Below, one piece after another: positions 17,154-26,119 of a stretch of 64,000 bases of DNA. Under the pieces are notes generated by a model that had not been told where the DNA came from, made no database searches, and was given only the letters and a program-made list of their open reading frames with translations. The position numbers and the translations under genes were made by a program. Within the stretch, counting starts at the first letter, position 1. The number at the start of each line of letters is the position of its first letter. This stretch comes from Cupriavidus basilensis (GTDB taxonomy: Bacteria; Pseudomonadota; Gammaproteobacteria; Burkholderiales; Burkholderiaceae). Where the stretch lies: assembly GCF_000832305.1 (NCBI RefSeq), contig NZ_CP010536.1:310001-374000 (forward strand), written 5' to 3'.

Positions 17154-18515
17154 GTGAATATCGTCATTCTCGCTGCAGGAATGGGCAAGCGGATGAACTC
17201 CGCACTGCCCAAGGTCCTGCATCCTCTCGCGGGCCGGCCGCTGCTTGCTCATGTGATTGAGACGGCACGAAAATTGTTGCCGACCCGGCTCGTCGTGGTG
17301 GTTGGGCATGGCGCCGAGCGCGTGCGCGAGGCGGTTGGCGCGCCAGACGTTGCCTTCGCCCTGCAGGCCGAGCAGCTTGGCACCGGCCATGCCGTGGCGC
17401 AGGCGCTCCCATTGCTCGACGACAGCCAGCCGACGCTGGTGCTGTACGGCGATGTGCCGCTGACCGAAGCTGCCACGCTGCAGCGCCTGGTGGCCGCTGC
17501 CGGCAGCGAGCGCTTGGGCATCCTGACGGTCGAAATGGATGACCCCACCGGCTATGGCCGCATCGTGCGCGAGGCGGGCAAGATCGTGCGCATCGTCGAG
17601 CAAAAGGATGCCAGCGAGCCGCAGCGCGCCATCCGTGAGATCAACACCGGCATCATCCTGGCGCCCACCGGCCCCCTGCGTCGCTGGCTGTCCACGCTGC
17701 GCAATGACAATGCCCAGGGCGAGTATTACCTGACCGACGCCGTCGAGCGCGCGGTGGCCGACGGCATGGAAGTGGTTTCCGCGCAGCCCGATGCGCTGTG
17801 GGAAACGCTGGGCGTGAACAGCAAGGTACAGCTCGCCGAGCTCGAGCGCATCCATCAGCGCAACCTGGCGCAGCGCCTGCTTGAAGCGGGCGTGACGCTG
17901 CTGGATCCGGCGCGCATCGATATCCGCGGCGAGCTTACCTGCGGGCGCGACGTCACCATCGACGTGAACTGCGTGTTCGAAGGCCGCGTGCATCTGGAGG
18001 ACGGTGCGCATATCGGCGCCAACTGCGTGCTGCGCAACAGCACCGTGGGCGCTGGCGCGCGGGTGCAGCCGTTCTGCCATTTCGAGGATGCCAGCGTTGG
18101 CGCGGCCGGCCGCATCGGCCCGTACGCGCGCCTGCGTCCCGGCACGGTGTTGGGCGAGGATGTGCACATCGGCAACTTCGTCGAGGTCAAGAACAGCCAG
18201 ATCGCCGCGCACAGCAAGGCCAACCACCTTGCCTACGTGGGCGACGCCACGGTCGGCTCGCGCGTCAACATCGGCGCGGGCACCATCACCTGCAACTACG
18301 ATGGCGCGAACAAGTACCGCACCGTCATCGAGGATGATGTCTTTATCGGTTCCGATACGCAGCTGGTCGCGCCGGTGACCGTGCGCCGCGGCGCCACCAT
18401 TGGCGCCGGCACGACGCTGACCAAGGAGGCGGCGGCCGACAAGCTGACGCTGTCGCGCTCCAAGCAGATGACGCTCGACGCGTGGCAGCGTCCGGTCAAG
18501 CAAGTCAAGAAATAA
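17154..18515 (+). CDS. glmU: Bifunctional GlcN-1-P acetyltransferase / GlcNAc-1-P uridyltransferase
   Basis: This 453-residue enzyme makes UDP-GlcNAc for peptidoglycan and LPS. The N-terminal pyrophosphorylase starts [20 protein letters not shown]. The C-terminal left-handed beta-helix acetyltransferase holds [20 protein letters not shown] and [14 protein letters not shown] 17154 is preferred because AGGA at 17142-17145 precedes it and it gives the exact usual length; the frame is open farther upstream without similarity. glmS follows 120 bp downstream, giving the common glmUS pair that supplies amino-sugar precursors. Confidence 0.97.
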   Translation: MNIVILAAGMGKRMNSALPKVLHPLAGRPLLAHVIETARKLLPTRLVVVVGHGAERVREAVGAPDVAFALQAEQLGTGHAVAQALPLLDDSQPTLVLYGDVPLTEAATLQRLVAAAGSERLGILTVEMDDPTGYGRIVREAGKIVRIVEQKDASEPQRAIREINTGIILAPTGPLRRWLSTLRNDNAQGEYYLTDAVERAVADGMEVVSAQPDALWETLGVNSKVQLAELERIHQRNLAQRLLEAGVTLLDPARIDIRGELTCGRDVTIDVNCVFEGRVHLEDGAHIGANCVLRNSTVGAGARVQPFCHFEDASVGAAGRIGPYARLRPGTVLGEDVHIGNFVEVKNSQIAAHSKANHLAYVGDATVGSRVNIGAGTITCNYDGANKYRTVIEDDVFIGSDTQLVAPVTVRRGATIGAGTTLTKEAAADKLTLSRSKQMTLDAWQRPVKQVKK

Positions 18516-18523
18516 GCCCCGCC

Positions 18524-18552
18524 GCCGCCTGGCCGGGATACGGCCGGGCGGC
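18524..18552 (+). other. Stem-loop between glmU and glmS
   Basis: A 12-bp stem (GCCGCCTGGCCG with CGGCCGGGCGGC, one G-U pair) encloses a GGATA loop 8 nt after the glmU stop. There is no T-tract, so full termination is unlikely. It may be an mRNA processing or stability element that separates the two messages. Confidence 0.55.
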
Positions 18553-18635
18553 AATGGCAACTCGCGGGAGACGGCAGCGCCGTCCTCGCGCCAATCATCC
18601 GGTGCGGCCGTGTCCGCGCCCTGTGGGAGAAGAAT

Positions 18636-20474
18636 ATGTGCGGCATCGTCGGCGGGGTTTCCTCGCGCAATATTGTTCCGGTCCTGATCGAAGGACTGCG
18701 TCGCCTCGAGTACCGTGGCTATGATTCCTGCGGCGTGGCGGTAGTGCGCGACAACGCGCTCGAGCGCGCCCGCACGGTCTCGCGCGTGGCCGACCTGGAC
18801 GAGCAGACCCGCGCGTCCGGCCTGGCCGGCATGACCGGCGTGGCGCATACGCGCTGGGCCACGCACGGCAAGCCCGACACCACCAACGCCCACCCGCATT
18901 TCTCGGGTGAGTCCATCGCGCTGGTGCACAACGGCATCATCGAGAACTACGAGCCGCTGCGCGAGGAGCTGCGCGCCGCCGGCTATGGCTTCGAGTCGCA
19001 GACCGACACCGAAGTGGTGGCCCACCTGATCCACCAGGTCTACACCTACCCGAGCAGCGCCACGCGCGGCGACCTGTTCGCCTCGGTGCGTGCCGTGACC
19101 AAGCGCCTGCACGGCGCCTATGCCATCGCCGTGTTCTCCAAGGACCATCCGGAACGCGTGGTCGGCGCCCGCGCCGGCTCGCCGCTGGTGGTGGCGCTGG
19201 GCGACAACGAATCCTTCCTGGCTTCGGATGCGCTGGCCGTGGCGGGTACCGCCAACCGCATCGTCTACCTGGAAGAAGGCGACGTGGTGGAAATCACCCG
19301 CGAAGGCGCCACCATCCGCGACGCGCACGACCACCTGGTCGAGCGCGAAGTGCGCGTGGTCGAGACGCACGCCGCGGCGGTGGAGCTGGGCCCGTACCAC
19401 CACTTCATGCAGAAGGAAATCTTCGAGCAGCCGCGCGCGCTCGGCGATACGCTGGAAGGCATCGACGCCATTACGCCCGAACTGTTCGGCGAGACAGCCC
19501 AGAGCGTGTTCAGCGAGATCGACAGCGTGCTGATCCTGGCTTGCGGCACCAGCTATTACTCGGGCTGCACCGCCAAGTACTGGCTCGAATCCGTGGCCAA
19601 GATCCCGACCCAGGTCGAGGTGGCGAGCGAGTACCGCTACCGCGAAACCGTGCCCAACCCGCGCGCGCTGGTGGTGGTGATCTCGCAGTCTGGCGAGACC
19701 GCCGATACCATGGCCGCCCTGCGCCACGCCAAGTCGCTGGGGCACTCGCATACCCTGGCTGTGTGCAATGTGTCCACCAGCGCCATGGTGCGCGAGACCG
19801 CGCTGCGCTTCCTGACGCGTGCCGGCACCGAGATCGGCGTCGCGTCGACCAAGGCCTTCACCACCCAGCTCGCCGCGCTGTACATGCTGACCCTGGCGCT
19901 GGCTAAGGTACGCGGCAGGCTCACGGCCGAGGCGGAAGCCGCGGCGCTGACCAACCTGCGCCACCTGCCCGTGGCCCTGCACGGCGTGCTGGCGCTGGAG
20001 CCGCAGATCATCTCCTGGTCCGAGGACTTTGCCCGCCGCGAGAATGCGCTGTTCCTGGGCCGTGGCCTGCATTACCCGATCGCCCTGGAAGGCGCGCTCA
20101 AGCTCAAGGAAATCTCGTACATCCACGCCGAGGCCTATCCGGCCGGCGAGCTCAAGCACGGCCCGCTGGCACTGGTGACCGAGGCCATGCCCGTGGTCAC
20201 GGTGGCGCCCAACGACGCGCTGCTGGAAAAGCTGAAGTCCAATATCCAGGAAGTGCGCGCCCGCGGCGGCCGGCTGTATGTGTTCGCCGACAGCGACACC
20301 CACATCCATTCCACCGAAGGCATCCAGGTGATCCGCCTGCCCGAGCACTACGGCGACCTGTCGCCGATCCTGCACGTGGTGCCGCTGCAATTGCTGGCTT
20401 ACCATACCGCCTGCGCGCGCGGCACCGACGTGGACAAGCCGCGTAACCTGGCCAAGTCGGTCACGGTGGAGTAA
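18636..20474 (+). CDS. glmS: Glutamine-fructose-6-phosphate aminotransferase
   Basis: This 612-residue cytoplasmic enzyme converts fructose-6-phosphate and glutamine to glucosamine-6-phosphate. Cys2 in MCGIVGGV is the glutaminase nucleophile. [10 protein letters not shown] and VHNGIIENY complete that domain. Two SIS sugar-phosphate domains follow, with [19 protein letters not shown] and the C-terminal [15 protein letters not shown]. The final tail AKSVTVE is the family ending. Length is typical (about 609-612). No glmS ribozyme is expected or seen. Confidence 0.98.
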   Translation: MCGIVGGVSSRNIVPVLIEGLRRLEYRGYDSCGVAVVRDNALERARTVSRVADLDEQTRASGLAGMTGVAHTRWATHGKPDTTNAHPHFSGESIALVHNGIIENYEPLREELRAAGYGFESQTDTEVVAHLIHQVYTYPSSATRGDLFASVRAVTKRLHGAYAIAVFSKDHPERVVGARAGSPLVVALGDNESFLASDALAVAGTANRIVYLEEGDVVEITREGATIRDAHDHLVEREVRVVETHAAAVELGPYHHFMQKEIFEQPRALGDTLEGIDAITPELFGETAQSVFSEIDSVLILACGTSYYSGCTAKYWLESVAKIPTQVEVASEYRYRETVPNPRALVVVISQSGETADTMAALRHAKSLGHSHTLAVCNVSTSAMVRETALRFLTRAGTEIGVASTKAFTTQLAALYMLTLALAKVRGRLTAEAEAAALTNLRHLPVALHGVLALEPQIISWSEDFARRENALFLGRGLHYPIALEGALKLKEISYIHAEAYPAGELKHGPLALVTEAMPVVTVAPNDALLEKLKSNIQEVRARGGRLYVFADSDTHIHSTEGIQVIRLPEHYGDLSPILHVVPLQLLAYHTACARGTDVDKPRNLAKSVTVE

Positions 20475-21118
20475 CGCAAGCGATAGCTGCAAGCCGCGCC
20501 GCATGGCCAGGAACGCCTGGCTGGCCGGGCGGCATGGCCGGCATGAGCAAGCGTCTATTCATAAGCGTCCATTCATGCCAGTTACCGGTGGAGGGCGCGC
20601 GGCCAGGTGGCCAGCTGCGCGTCGATGCTGGTCTCAGGATGGCCTCTCGGCTCGCCACCCGCTATCGGTGAGTTGCCTACTTTGGTATCGGCCACCGCCG
20701 CCGGTTCGCCTCATTCGTTTGGCGGACTTGAACAATCCCGGCCAATAGCCAAGAATCTCGCACGGTTGTGTTTTCGCCGAAGACGTGCCCGGCACTGGGC
20801 CTCCTGCAGATCCAGATCACCAGATCAGCGGGAAGAAGACAAAAAGATAAGAAAATAAAACATCAAATACGATAATGCGGACCAGGTGCTCTGGGAGTCC
20901 CGCCGCACACCTTGCCTCGAGAATGACTGAAGATTGGCTTGCGGGGCGGCTCCTCTGCCGCCCAGGATTGCTGGCGTGCCCAGCTGGCGGAGTCACGCGC
21001 CTGCAGCCCAGCCATTCTCGTTGTCCCTGCATCCTGGCAGCGGACGGTCATGGTCACGGTCATGCGTCATGCAGCGCAGCAGGACCGGCCTTGTGATCCG
21101 GCCACCTGGTTTCGCCGC
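20475..21118. other. Long intergenic region before the sensor kinase
   Basis: No gene is supported in these 644 bp. It contains a small hairpin right after glmS (GCCAGG-AACG-CCTGGC, 20506-20521), a 14-bp direct duplication at 20549-20576, and an AT-rich patch around 20835-20880 that could carry a promoter. If the kinase starts earlier than ATG 21119 (an in-frame ATG is at 21050), the region is shorter. Confidence 0.6.
20549..20576. repeat. 14-bp tandem duplication
   Basis: AAGCGTCTATTCAT at 20549-20562 is followed directly by AAGCGTCCATTCAT at 20563-20576, one base different. It lies between glmS and the two-component genes. It could be a paired regulator site or a slippage product. Confidence 0.6.
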
Positions 21119-23086
21119 ATGAGCGCCGCCGCCCCGCCCCGGCGCCATGGCGCTGGCGTCATGCTGGCCCGCCGCCTCCATGCGGCCGGTCTTGTCGGCA
21201 TGCTGGCCTGGCTGCTGGTGGCGCGGGCCTGGGCCTCCGATGCCGGCCCGCTGCCCCTGCAAAGCCCCGACGTGTCCTGGTTGCGCGATCCGGGCGGGCG
21301 GCTCACGATCGCGCAGGTTGCCGCGCATGACAACGGATTCCAGCCATTGCGCGGCGGCCTGAGCGAGGGTTTTACCCATGACGTGGTCTGGCTCAAGGCA
21401 GTGCTGCCCGCGGCGGCCCAGGGTGGCGAGCGCTGGCTGGAGATCTGGCCGGGGGCGCTTGACGATGTGCGCCTGTACCAGGCAGCGGCGAACGGCGCCT
21501 GGGTGGAGCGCCGCAGCGGCTATGCGCTGCCCATCGAGGCCCGCGACGGCCCCGATGGGCGTAGCCGCAACCTGGCCTTCCGGCTTGCGCAGCCGCAGCC
21601 GGGCGATGTGCTCTACCTGCGCATCCGGACCACCGGCACGATGGCGGCCGCATTGCGGCTGTGGCATGGATCCGAGCTGCGCGCGGCAAGCGCGGCTGCC
21701 GACATCGGCTATGGCATGCACCTGGGTTTCGTGGCCACGGCGGTGCTGTTCTACCTGGCGGGCTGGCTGCTGACCCGCCGCGCGCTCTACGGCGCTTTTT
21801 CCCTGCTCATGGCCGTGGCTACCCTGCGCTGGCTTGCCGCTGACGGACTGGCCAGCCAGTTTCTCTTTCCGCGCGATGCCACCGTGCCGCTCCTGGCCGC
21901 CAAGGCCCTGGTGGGGCTTCAATGGGCGTGCGCCAGCCTGTTCGTGATCTGCCTGCTGCAGTTGCGCGAGCGCGCGCCGCGCCTGCTGCGCTATTACCAG
22001 GGCCTCATGCTGACGGGCCTGGCGGTCGCCTTGTCGTCCTCGAGCGACTCCTACGGTCCCGCGGTTTGCGTGCTCTATATCGGGGTGTTGCTGGGGCAAT
22101 TGCTCTCGATACCCGTCTATCTTCGCCTGTGGCGCACCGGAGGCGCTTCCGGACGGCTGGTCGCAGCTTCGCTTTCACTGTATTGCCTCATCATCCTGCC
22201 TGGCTGCCTTGGCGCGTTCGGCCTGATGCCGCTGAGCCTCACCACGATCCAAGGCGCACACCTGCTCGACCTGCCGCTGATGCTGGTGCTGCACCTGACC
22301 ATTGCGCTGCGCGTGCGCGAAGCGGAAAGCGAGCGCAAGAGCGAGCGGCAGCAGGCCTGCGAGGCCATGGCGTCTTCCCTGCGCGAGCGGCGTGCGTTCG
22401 AGGAGCAAAGCCGTTTGCTCGCGATGATGACGCATGAGGTCCGCACGCCGGTGGCGGTGATCGATGCCGCGGCCTATAGCCTGCGCCTGCTCGACGACAT
22501 CGGCGGCGACCGCGCCCAGCGCGAGAGCCGCTACCAGAGCATCCAGCTGGCCGTGCGGCGGCTGAAGCTCCTGATGGAGCTGGCCGAGGCGCGCGAGCGG
22601 CTGGTGCCCGGCGAACAGCAGCTCGACACTGCGCCATTTGGCTTCGCCGAACTCAGCCGCGATGTGCTCGCGTCGCTCGAGCCGCACGCGGCGGCCCGTG
22701 TGTCCCTGGAGGCCGGGGCTGGGCTGCCCCAGCTCGATGGAGATATCCGCCTGCTGCACTTCGCCTTGCTCAACCTGCTCGACAACGCGCTCAAGTACGC
22801 CTACCCGGCAAGCCGCATCCTGATCGACATCGCCGCCGGCATGCGCGAAGGCGTGCGCGGCGTGGCCTGGCGCATTCGCGACCAGGGGCCCGGCGTGCCC
22901 TTGGGCAAGGAGGACGTGATCTTCGAGAAATTCCGCCGGCTCGGCGAGATTGCCGACCAGCCCGGCCTTGGGCTGGGCCTGCCGCTGGCGCGCAAGATCA
23001 TGGAGCTGCATGGCGGGACCCTGTGCTGCGATCAGGGCTGGCGCGAGGGGGCCTGTTTCGTGGCGTGGCTGCCGCAGGCCGCATGA
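21119..23086 (+). CDS. 7TMR-DISM sensor histidine kinase
   Basis: About 655 residues. An N-terminal hydrophobic segment near residues 18-40 acts as signal or anchor. A periplasmic 7TMR-DISMED2-like beta domain follows (WLKAVLP ... RWLEIWPGALDDVRLY). Seven membrane helices span about residues 195-395, then a short helix leads into a HisKA domain with the phospho-accepting histidine in MMTHEVRTPVAV (about H439). The HATPase region has NLLDNALKYAY, DQGPGVP and GLGLPLARKIMELHGG. This class senses carbohydrates or unknown ligands. ATG 21119 is a compromise; no start has a good ribosome site. It overlaps the next gene by ATGA, so the two are coupled. Confidence 0.85.
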   Translation: MSAAAPPRRHGAGVMLARRLHAAGLVGMLAWLLVARAWASDAGPLPLQSPDVSWLRDPGGRLTIAQVAAHDNGFQPLRGGLSEGFTHDVVWLKAVLPAAAQGGERWLEIWPGALDDVRLYQAAANGAWVERRSGYALPIEARDGPDGRSRNLAFRLAQPQPGDVLYLRIRTTGTMAAALRLWHGSELRAASAAADIGYGMHLGFVATAVLFYLAGWLLTRRALYGAFSLLMAVATLRWLAADGLASQFLFPRDATVPLLAAKALVGLQWACASLFVICLLQLRERAPRLLRYYQGLMLTGLAVALSSSSDSYGPAVCVLYIGVLLGQLLSIPVYLRLWRTGGASGRLVAASLSLYCLIILPGCLGAFGLMPLSLTTIQGAHLLDLPLMLVLHLTIALRVREAESERKSERQQACEAMASSLRERRAFEEQSRLLAMMTHEVRTPVAVIDAAAYSLRLLDDIGGDRAQRESRYQSIQLAVRRLKLLMELAEARERLVPGEQQLDTAPFGFAELSRDVLASLEPHAAARVSLEAGAGLPQLDGDIRLLHFALLNLLDNALKYAYPASRILIDIAAGMREGVRGVAWRIRDQGPGVPLGKEDVIFEKFRRLGEIADQPGLGLGLPLARKIMELHGGTLCCDQGWREGACFVAWLPQAA

Positions 23087-23856
23087 CTGTCGTCGCCGCC
23101 CTTGCGGCTTCCGATGCCGCCCCGACGGGGATGCCCGAAGGGATGGCCAAAGGGGTTCCCATCGCGCTGGTCGAGGACAACGAGCGCCTGCGCACGGAGC
23201 TGGCCTTTCACTTGAGCCACGCCGGCTATGCTGTCGCGAGCCTGGCCGATGCAGCCGCGCTGGACGCGCACCTGGCCAGCCAGCCGTGCCGGCTGCTGAT
23301 ACTGGACCTGGGCCTGCCGGATGAGGATGGGCTGTCGATCTGCGAGCGCCTGCGCCGGACCCGGCCCGACTTGGGCATCGTCATGCTGACCGCGCGCGGC
23401 ATGGCACACCACCGGCTCGCCGGGCTGCGCGGCGGCGCCGATGGCTATCTTGTCAAGCCGGCGCGCACGGAAGAGCTGCTGCTGGTGATCGCCAACCTGC
23501 TGCGCCGCCTCGGCCCCGTGACGCCTGACTTTCCTTTGCCGGCGCCGGCCTGGCGCCTCGATGCGCGCCGTCTCATGGCCATCACGCCGGCTGGCAACGC
23601 GCTCCTGCTCACGCGCATGGAAAGCCAGCTACTGCAGGCCTTGCGCCGCAGCGCGCCCGATGCGGCCGGCCGCCGCCAGTTGGTGGAGGCGCTGGGTGGC
23701 AACTACCTTGACTTCGACGAGCACCGGCTCGAGGTCGCCATCAGCCGGCTGCGCGGCAAGCTCGCGCGGGCTTGGCCGCATGGCCCGGCGATCCGCACGG
23801 TGCGTGGCGTTGGCTACCTGCTGGTGCAGCGCTGGCTGGGCCAGGCTGAGGGATAG
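23083..23856 (+). CDS. OmpR/PhoB-type response regulator
   Basis: This 257-residue protein has a receiver domain from about residue 25, starting IALVEDNERLRTEL. The phospho-acceptor is Asp75 in LLILDLGLPDEDG and the conserved Lys is in GYLVKPA. The C-terminal winged-helix output contains EVAISRLRGKLARAW and IRTVRGVGYLL, the usual recognition and wing elements. The start ATG overlaps the kinase stop (ATGA), so the pair is translationally coupled. A run of 10-bp direct repeats lies just after its stop and may be a binding site. Confidence 0.92.
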   Translation: MTVVAALAASDAAPTGMPEGMAKGVPIALVEDNERLRTELAFHLSHAGYAVASLADAAALDAHLASQPCRLLILDLGLPDEDGLSICERLRRTRPDLGIVMLTARGMAHHRLAGLRGGADGYLVKPARTEELLLVIANLLRRLGPVTPDFPLPAPAWRLDARRLMAITPAGNALLLTRMESQLLQALRRSAPDAAGRRQLVEALGGNYLDFDEHRLEVAISRLRGKLARAWPHGPAIRTVRGVGYLLVQRWLGQAEG

Positions 23857-23900
23857 CGCTGGGAGGCCGGCGGCGAGCGGTCTTGCGCTTGTTGCGCGCT

Positions 23901-23940
23901 TGCGAGCATTTGTGCGCATTTGTGAGTATTTGTGAGCTTT
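23901..23940 (+). promoter_or_regulatory. 10-bp direct repeats x4, possible regulator site
   Basis: Four units in exact 10-bp register: TGCGAGCATT, TGTGCGCATT, TGTGAGTATT and TGTGAGCTTT. A spacing of one helical turn places all units on one DNA face, as for tandem OmpR-family sites. The array ends about 18 bp before TATGCT (23958-23963), a possible -10, so a bound regulator would cover the -35 position of a promoter reading toward the small gene at 24081. Confidence 0.55.
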
Positions 23941-24080
23941 GCCGGCGCGGATTTTTGTATGCTCACCCCCCGTCACGGGGCTGGCCGGTTGGCTTGAAGG
24001 TGTCGTCCACCGCGCGGGAAACCTCGATGCCCGCCACACCCGGGAAGAAGCATCAGAAGCACAAGTAGCGTGGAGCAAGA

Positions 24081-24401
24081 ATGAGGCAGAGCGAGCTATT
24101 GGGAAGAGTGGCCAACGGGGCGATCCTGCGCATCGCTCGCGATCCCTGGGGCAGGCTCTTGCCAAGCGTCGTGCTGGTGGACGCCGGGGCGCAAGGCAAC
24201 GACGAGGTCATTCACCGCTGGCAGATCCGCAAGATGATGGATTCGGGCTTGCTACAGTACGACGGCAGCACGGCCGAGAACTCCAGCATGTACGTCCCGA
24301 CCTGCGCCGGGCTTGCGATTGGCAATGCGTGGAACCGCGCGAAGGCGAGAGCCGCGGCGGCCGGGGCAGCTGCCGCCGGCCCGGTGCCGGGCTCGGACTA
24401 G
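24081..24401 (+). CDS. Small hypothetical protein
   Basis: This 106-residue protein does not match a family I recognise. It is soluble, with a charged middle (NDEVIHRWQIRKMMDSG) and an Ala/Gly/Pro-rich tail; there is no signal peptide. GGAGCAAGA directly before ATG 24081 is a good ribosome site. It follows the two-component pair by 224 bp and the 10-bp repeats, suggesting it may be a target of that regulator. Its stop is one base from the stop of the convergent diguanylate cyclase. Confidence 0.7.
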   Translation: MRQSELLGRVANGAILRIARDPWGRLLPSVVLVDAGAQGNDEVIHRWQIRKMMDSGLLQYDGSTAENSSMYVPTCAGLAIGNAWNRAKARAAAAGAAAAGPVPGSD

Positions 24402-24402
24402 A

Positions 24403-25704
24403 TCAGTCCTGGCTTGCCACGCAGTTCCTGCCCGCGGCCTTGGCCCGGTAAAGGGCCTTGTCGGCCGCTGCCAGCACATCGTCCAGCGTGTCCCCGGCGC
24501 CAGGCATCGTGGCGCAACCCAGACTGACCGTGCAGCGGATGTCCACGCCATTGAAGTGGAACGCGTGCTGCTCCACCGCTTGCCGGATGCGCTGTGCCGT
24601 CGCCCTGGCGCCATGCGCATTGGTCGACGGCAGCAGCAGGGCAAACTCCTCCCCGCCCAGCCGGGCAATGATATCGATGGCGCGCAGCACGCCCTGGCAG
24701 CAGGCGACCAGTTCCTTGAGGACATGGTCGCCCGCCGCGTGGCCGAGGTTGTCGTTGATGGCCTTGAAATGGTCGGCATCCAGCATGACGACCGACAAGG
24801 GTTGCCGCAGGCGCCGGGCACGCACCACTTCTGCCTCGCCGACGTCGAAGAAATGCCCGCGGTTGGCGGCTCCCGTCAGGTGGTCCCTGGTGAGCAGCTC
24901 TTTGACCTTGTCGATGCTGAGCTTGCGTTCCGTGACATCGCGCAGCACGACCGAGTAGCCGGAAACCTTGCCGTCGATTTCCTCCAGCGCCGCCACCAGC
25001 AACTGGCCCCAGTAACGCCGACCGTCACGGGTGACGCACCATAGCTCTTCCACATGCCAGCCGCTTTCGCGCGTGAGCCGGAGCTGCTCGTCGGCCCGCG
25101 CGGTGAAGTCGCTGTCCGGATGGCAGAACAGGCGCAGCGTGGCGCCTTCCACGTCCTGCCGCTCGAAGCCGGTCTGGCGCTGGCCGGACTGGTTCCAGCT
25201 GTCGATCCGGCCGGTGGCGTCCAGCGAGAAGTACGCGAAATCATTCACCGCCGAATAGACCGCGGCGAGCCAGGATTCGGTCTGCTTGAGGCTGCGCTCC
25301 TGCGCTACCACCTTCGAGATGTCCGTGAGCACCACCATCGTGCAGTCCTGGGCGACGCGCAGCATGGAGCAGGACAGGACATTGGGCTCCTGCTGCTTGC
25401 GCGTGGGCAGGAAGATGCGATGGTTCTCGCAGATATAGCCGCGCTCATGCGCGAACGTGGCCGCCATGCTCCTTAGCTCGGGAGCCAGGTCCTCGAATAC
25501 GGCAAAGAGATTGTCCAGGCTGCCCGTGCGCGAGATGGGCATCAACACCTGGGCTGCCTTGGGGTTCGCCATCGCCACGTTGCCGGCTGCGTCGATGCGC
25601 AGGATGCTTGCCGGAGACATATAGAGGAAGGTCAGCAATTCCTCGTTCTCGGCCGCGAGAGCGGCCAGGTCGCCCTGGCTCTCCCCGGGATGTGCCATTG
25701 CCAT
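24403..25704 (-). CDS. PAS-PAS-GGDEF diguanylate cyclase
   Basis: This 433-residue soluble protein has a PAS-like N-terminus (residues 15-125; LYMSPASILRIDAAGNVAMA) and a second PAS with PAC (about 140-260; YFSLDATGRIDSWNQSG). A GGDEF domain follows. The active-site motif is GGEEF at about 350-354, a functional variant. RAID at 341-344, exactly five residues before it, is an intact inhibitory I-site, so c-di-GMP synthesis with product inhibition is expected. HLTGAANRGHFF and AADKALYRAK are also typical. It is the last gene of a four-gene operon, starting 7 bp after the PYP-like gene. Confidence 0.93.
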   Translation of the reverse strand: MAMAHPGESQGDLAALAAENEELLTFLYMSPASILRIDAAGNVAMANPKAAQVLMPISRTGSLDNLFAVFEDLAPELRSMAATFAHERGYICENHRIFLPTRKQQEPNVLSCSMLRVAQDCTMVVLTDISKVVAQERSLKQTESWLAAVYSAVNDFAYFSLDATGRIDSWNQSGQRQTGFERQDVEGATLRLFCHPDSDFTARADEQLRLTRESGWHVEELWCVTRDGRRYWGQLLVAALEEIDGKVSGYSVVLRDVTERKLSIDKVKELLTRDHLTGAANRGHFFDVGEAEVVRARRLRQPLSVVMLDADHFKAINDNLGHAAGDHVLKELVACCQGVLRAIDIIARLGGEEFALLLPSTNAHGARATAQRIRQAVEQHAFHFNGVDIRCTVSLGCATMPGAGDTLDDVLAAADKALYRAKAAGRNCVASQD

Positions 25705-25711
25705 GGCGCGC

Positions 25712-26077
25712 CTATCGCTGGATCAGCACATAGCGCCGGTCGTGGCCGGGGCGCATGAGCAGGCGGAGCTTGACCGGCGTGGGGCGCATGCGCAGGGTGA
25801 GGACATAGTCGATGGTTTCGTCCAGCGAGCCGGCATCCTCGAAGCGCTGGGCCACCATGAAATTGTTCATGCAGATGGCCACCTCGGCAAAGAAATGCCG
25901 GCCGAGCACCCGCTCCTGGGACAATCCCGCGAGCCGCGATTCGGTGGCGTTGTAACGCTCGACGATGCCCGTCGACGCAAAGCCGATGGCGCCGAAGGGC
26001 AGTGCGTCGGCGTCCTGCGCCGAGAGGCTATCCAGCTGCTCCAGCGAAATCTCCGAAAAACTCATCCTCATCCTCAT
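25712..26077 (-). CDS. Photoactive-yellow-protein-like PAS protein
   Basis: This 121-residue single-domain PAS protein aligns without gaps to Halorhodospira PYP over residues 25-69, as I recall that sequence (LPFGAI for LAFGAI). Tyr42, Asn43, Glu46 and Cys69 are all present (RYNATES; FFAEVAICM). In PYP, Cys69 binds p-coumaric acid and Tyr42/Glu46 hold its phenolate. Differences are Thr50 to Ala, Arg52 to Leu and Pro68 to Ile, plus a three-residue deletion before the strand with RMRPTPVKL. No transmitter domain is attached. ATGs at 26071 and 26065 are alternative starts. No tyrosine ammonia-lyase gene is in the window, so chromophore supply is unknown. Confidence 0.85.
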   Translation of the reverse strand: MRMRMSFSEISLEQLDSLSAQDADALPFGAIGFASTGIVERYNATESRLAGLSQERVLGRHFFAEVAICMNNFMVAQRFEDAGSLDETIDYVLTLRMRPTPVKLRLLMRPGHDRRYVLIQR

Positions 26078-26119
26078 TTTCCAATCCGGGGTTCACAATG
26101 CCTGCGGCCGGCGCCGCGC

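Noticed and set aside
17136..20504. 1122-codon minus-strand open frame opposite glmU and glmS
   Set aside because: It is an antisense by-product of GC-rich codon use; glmU and glmS on the plus strand explain the region and the frame has no recognisable domain.
23901..23940. CRISPR array
   Set aside because: The 10-bp units are contiguous with no spacers; none of the tandem repeats in the window has repeat-spacer structure.
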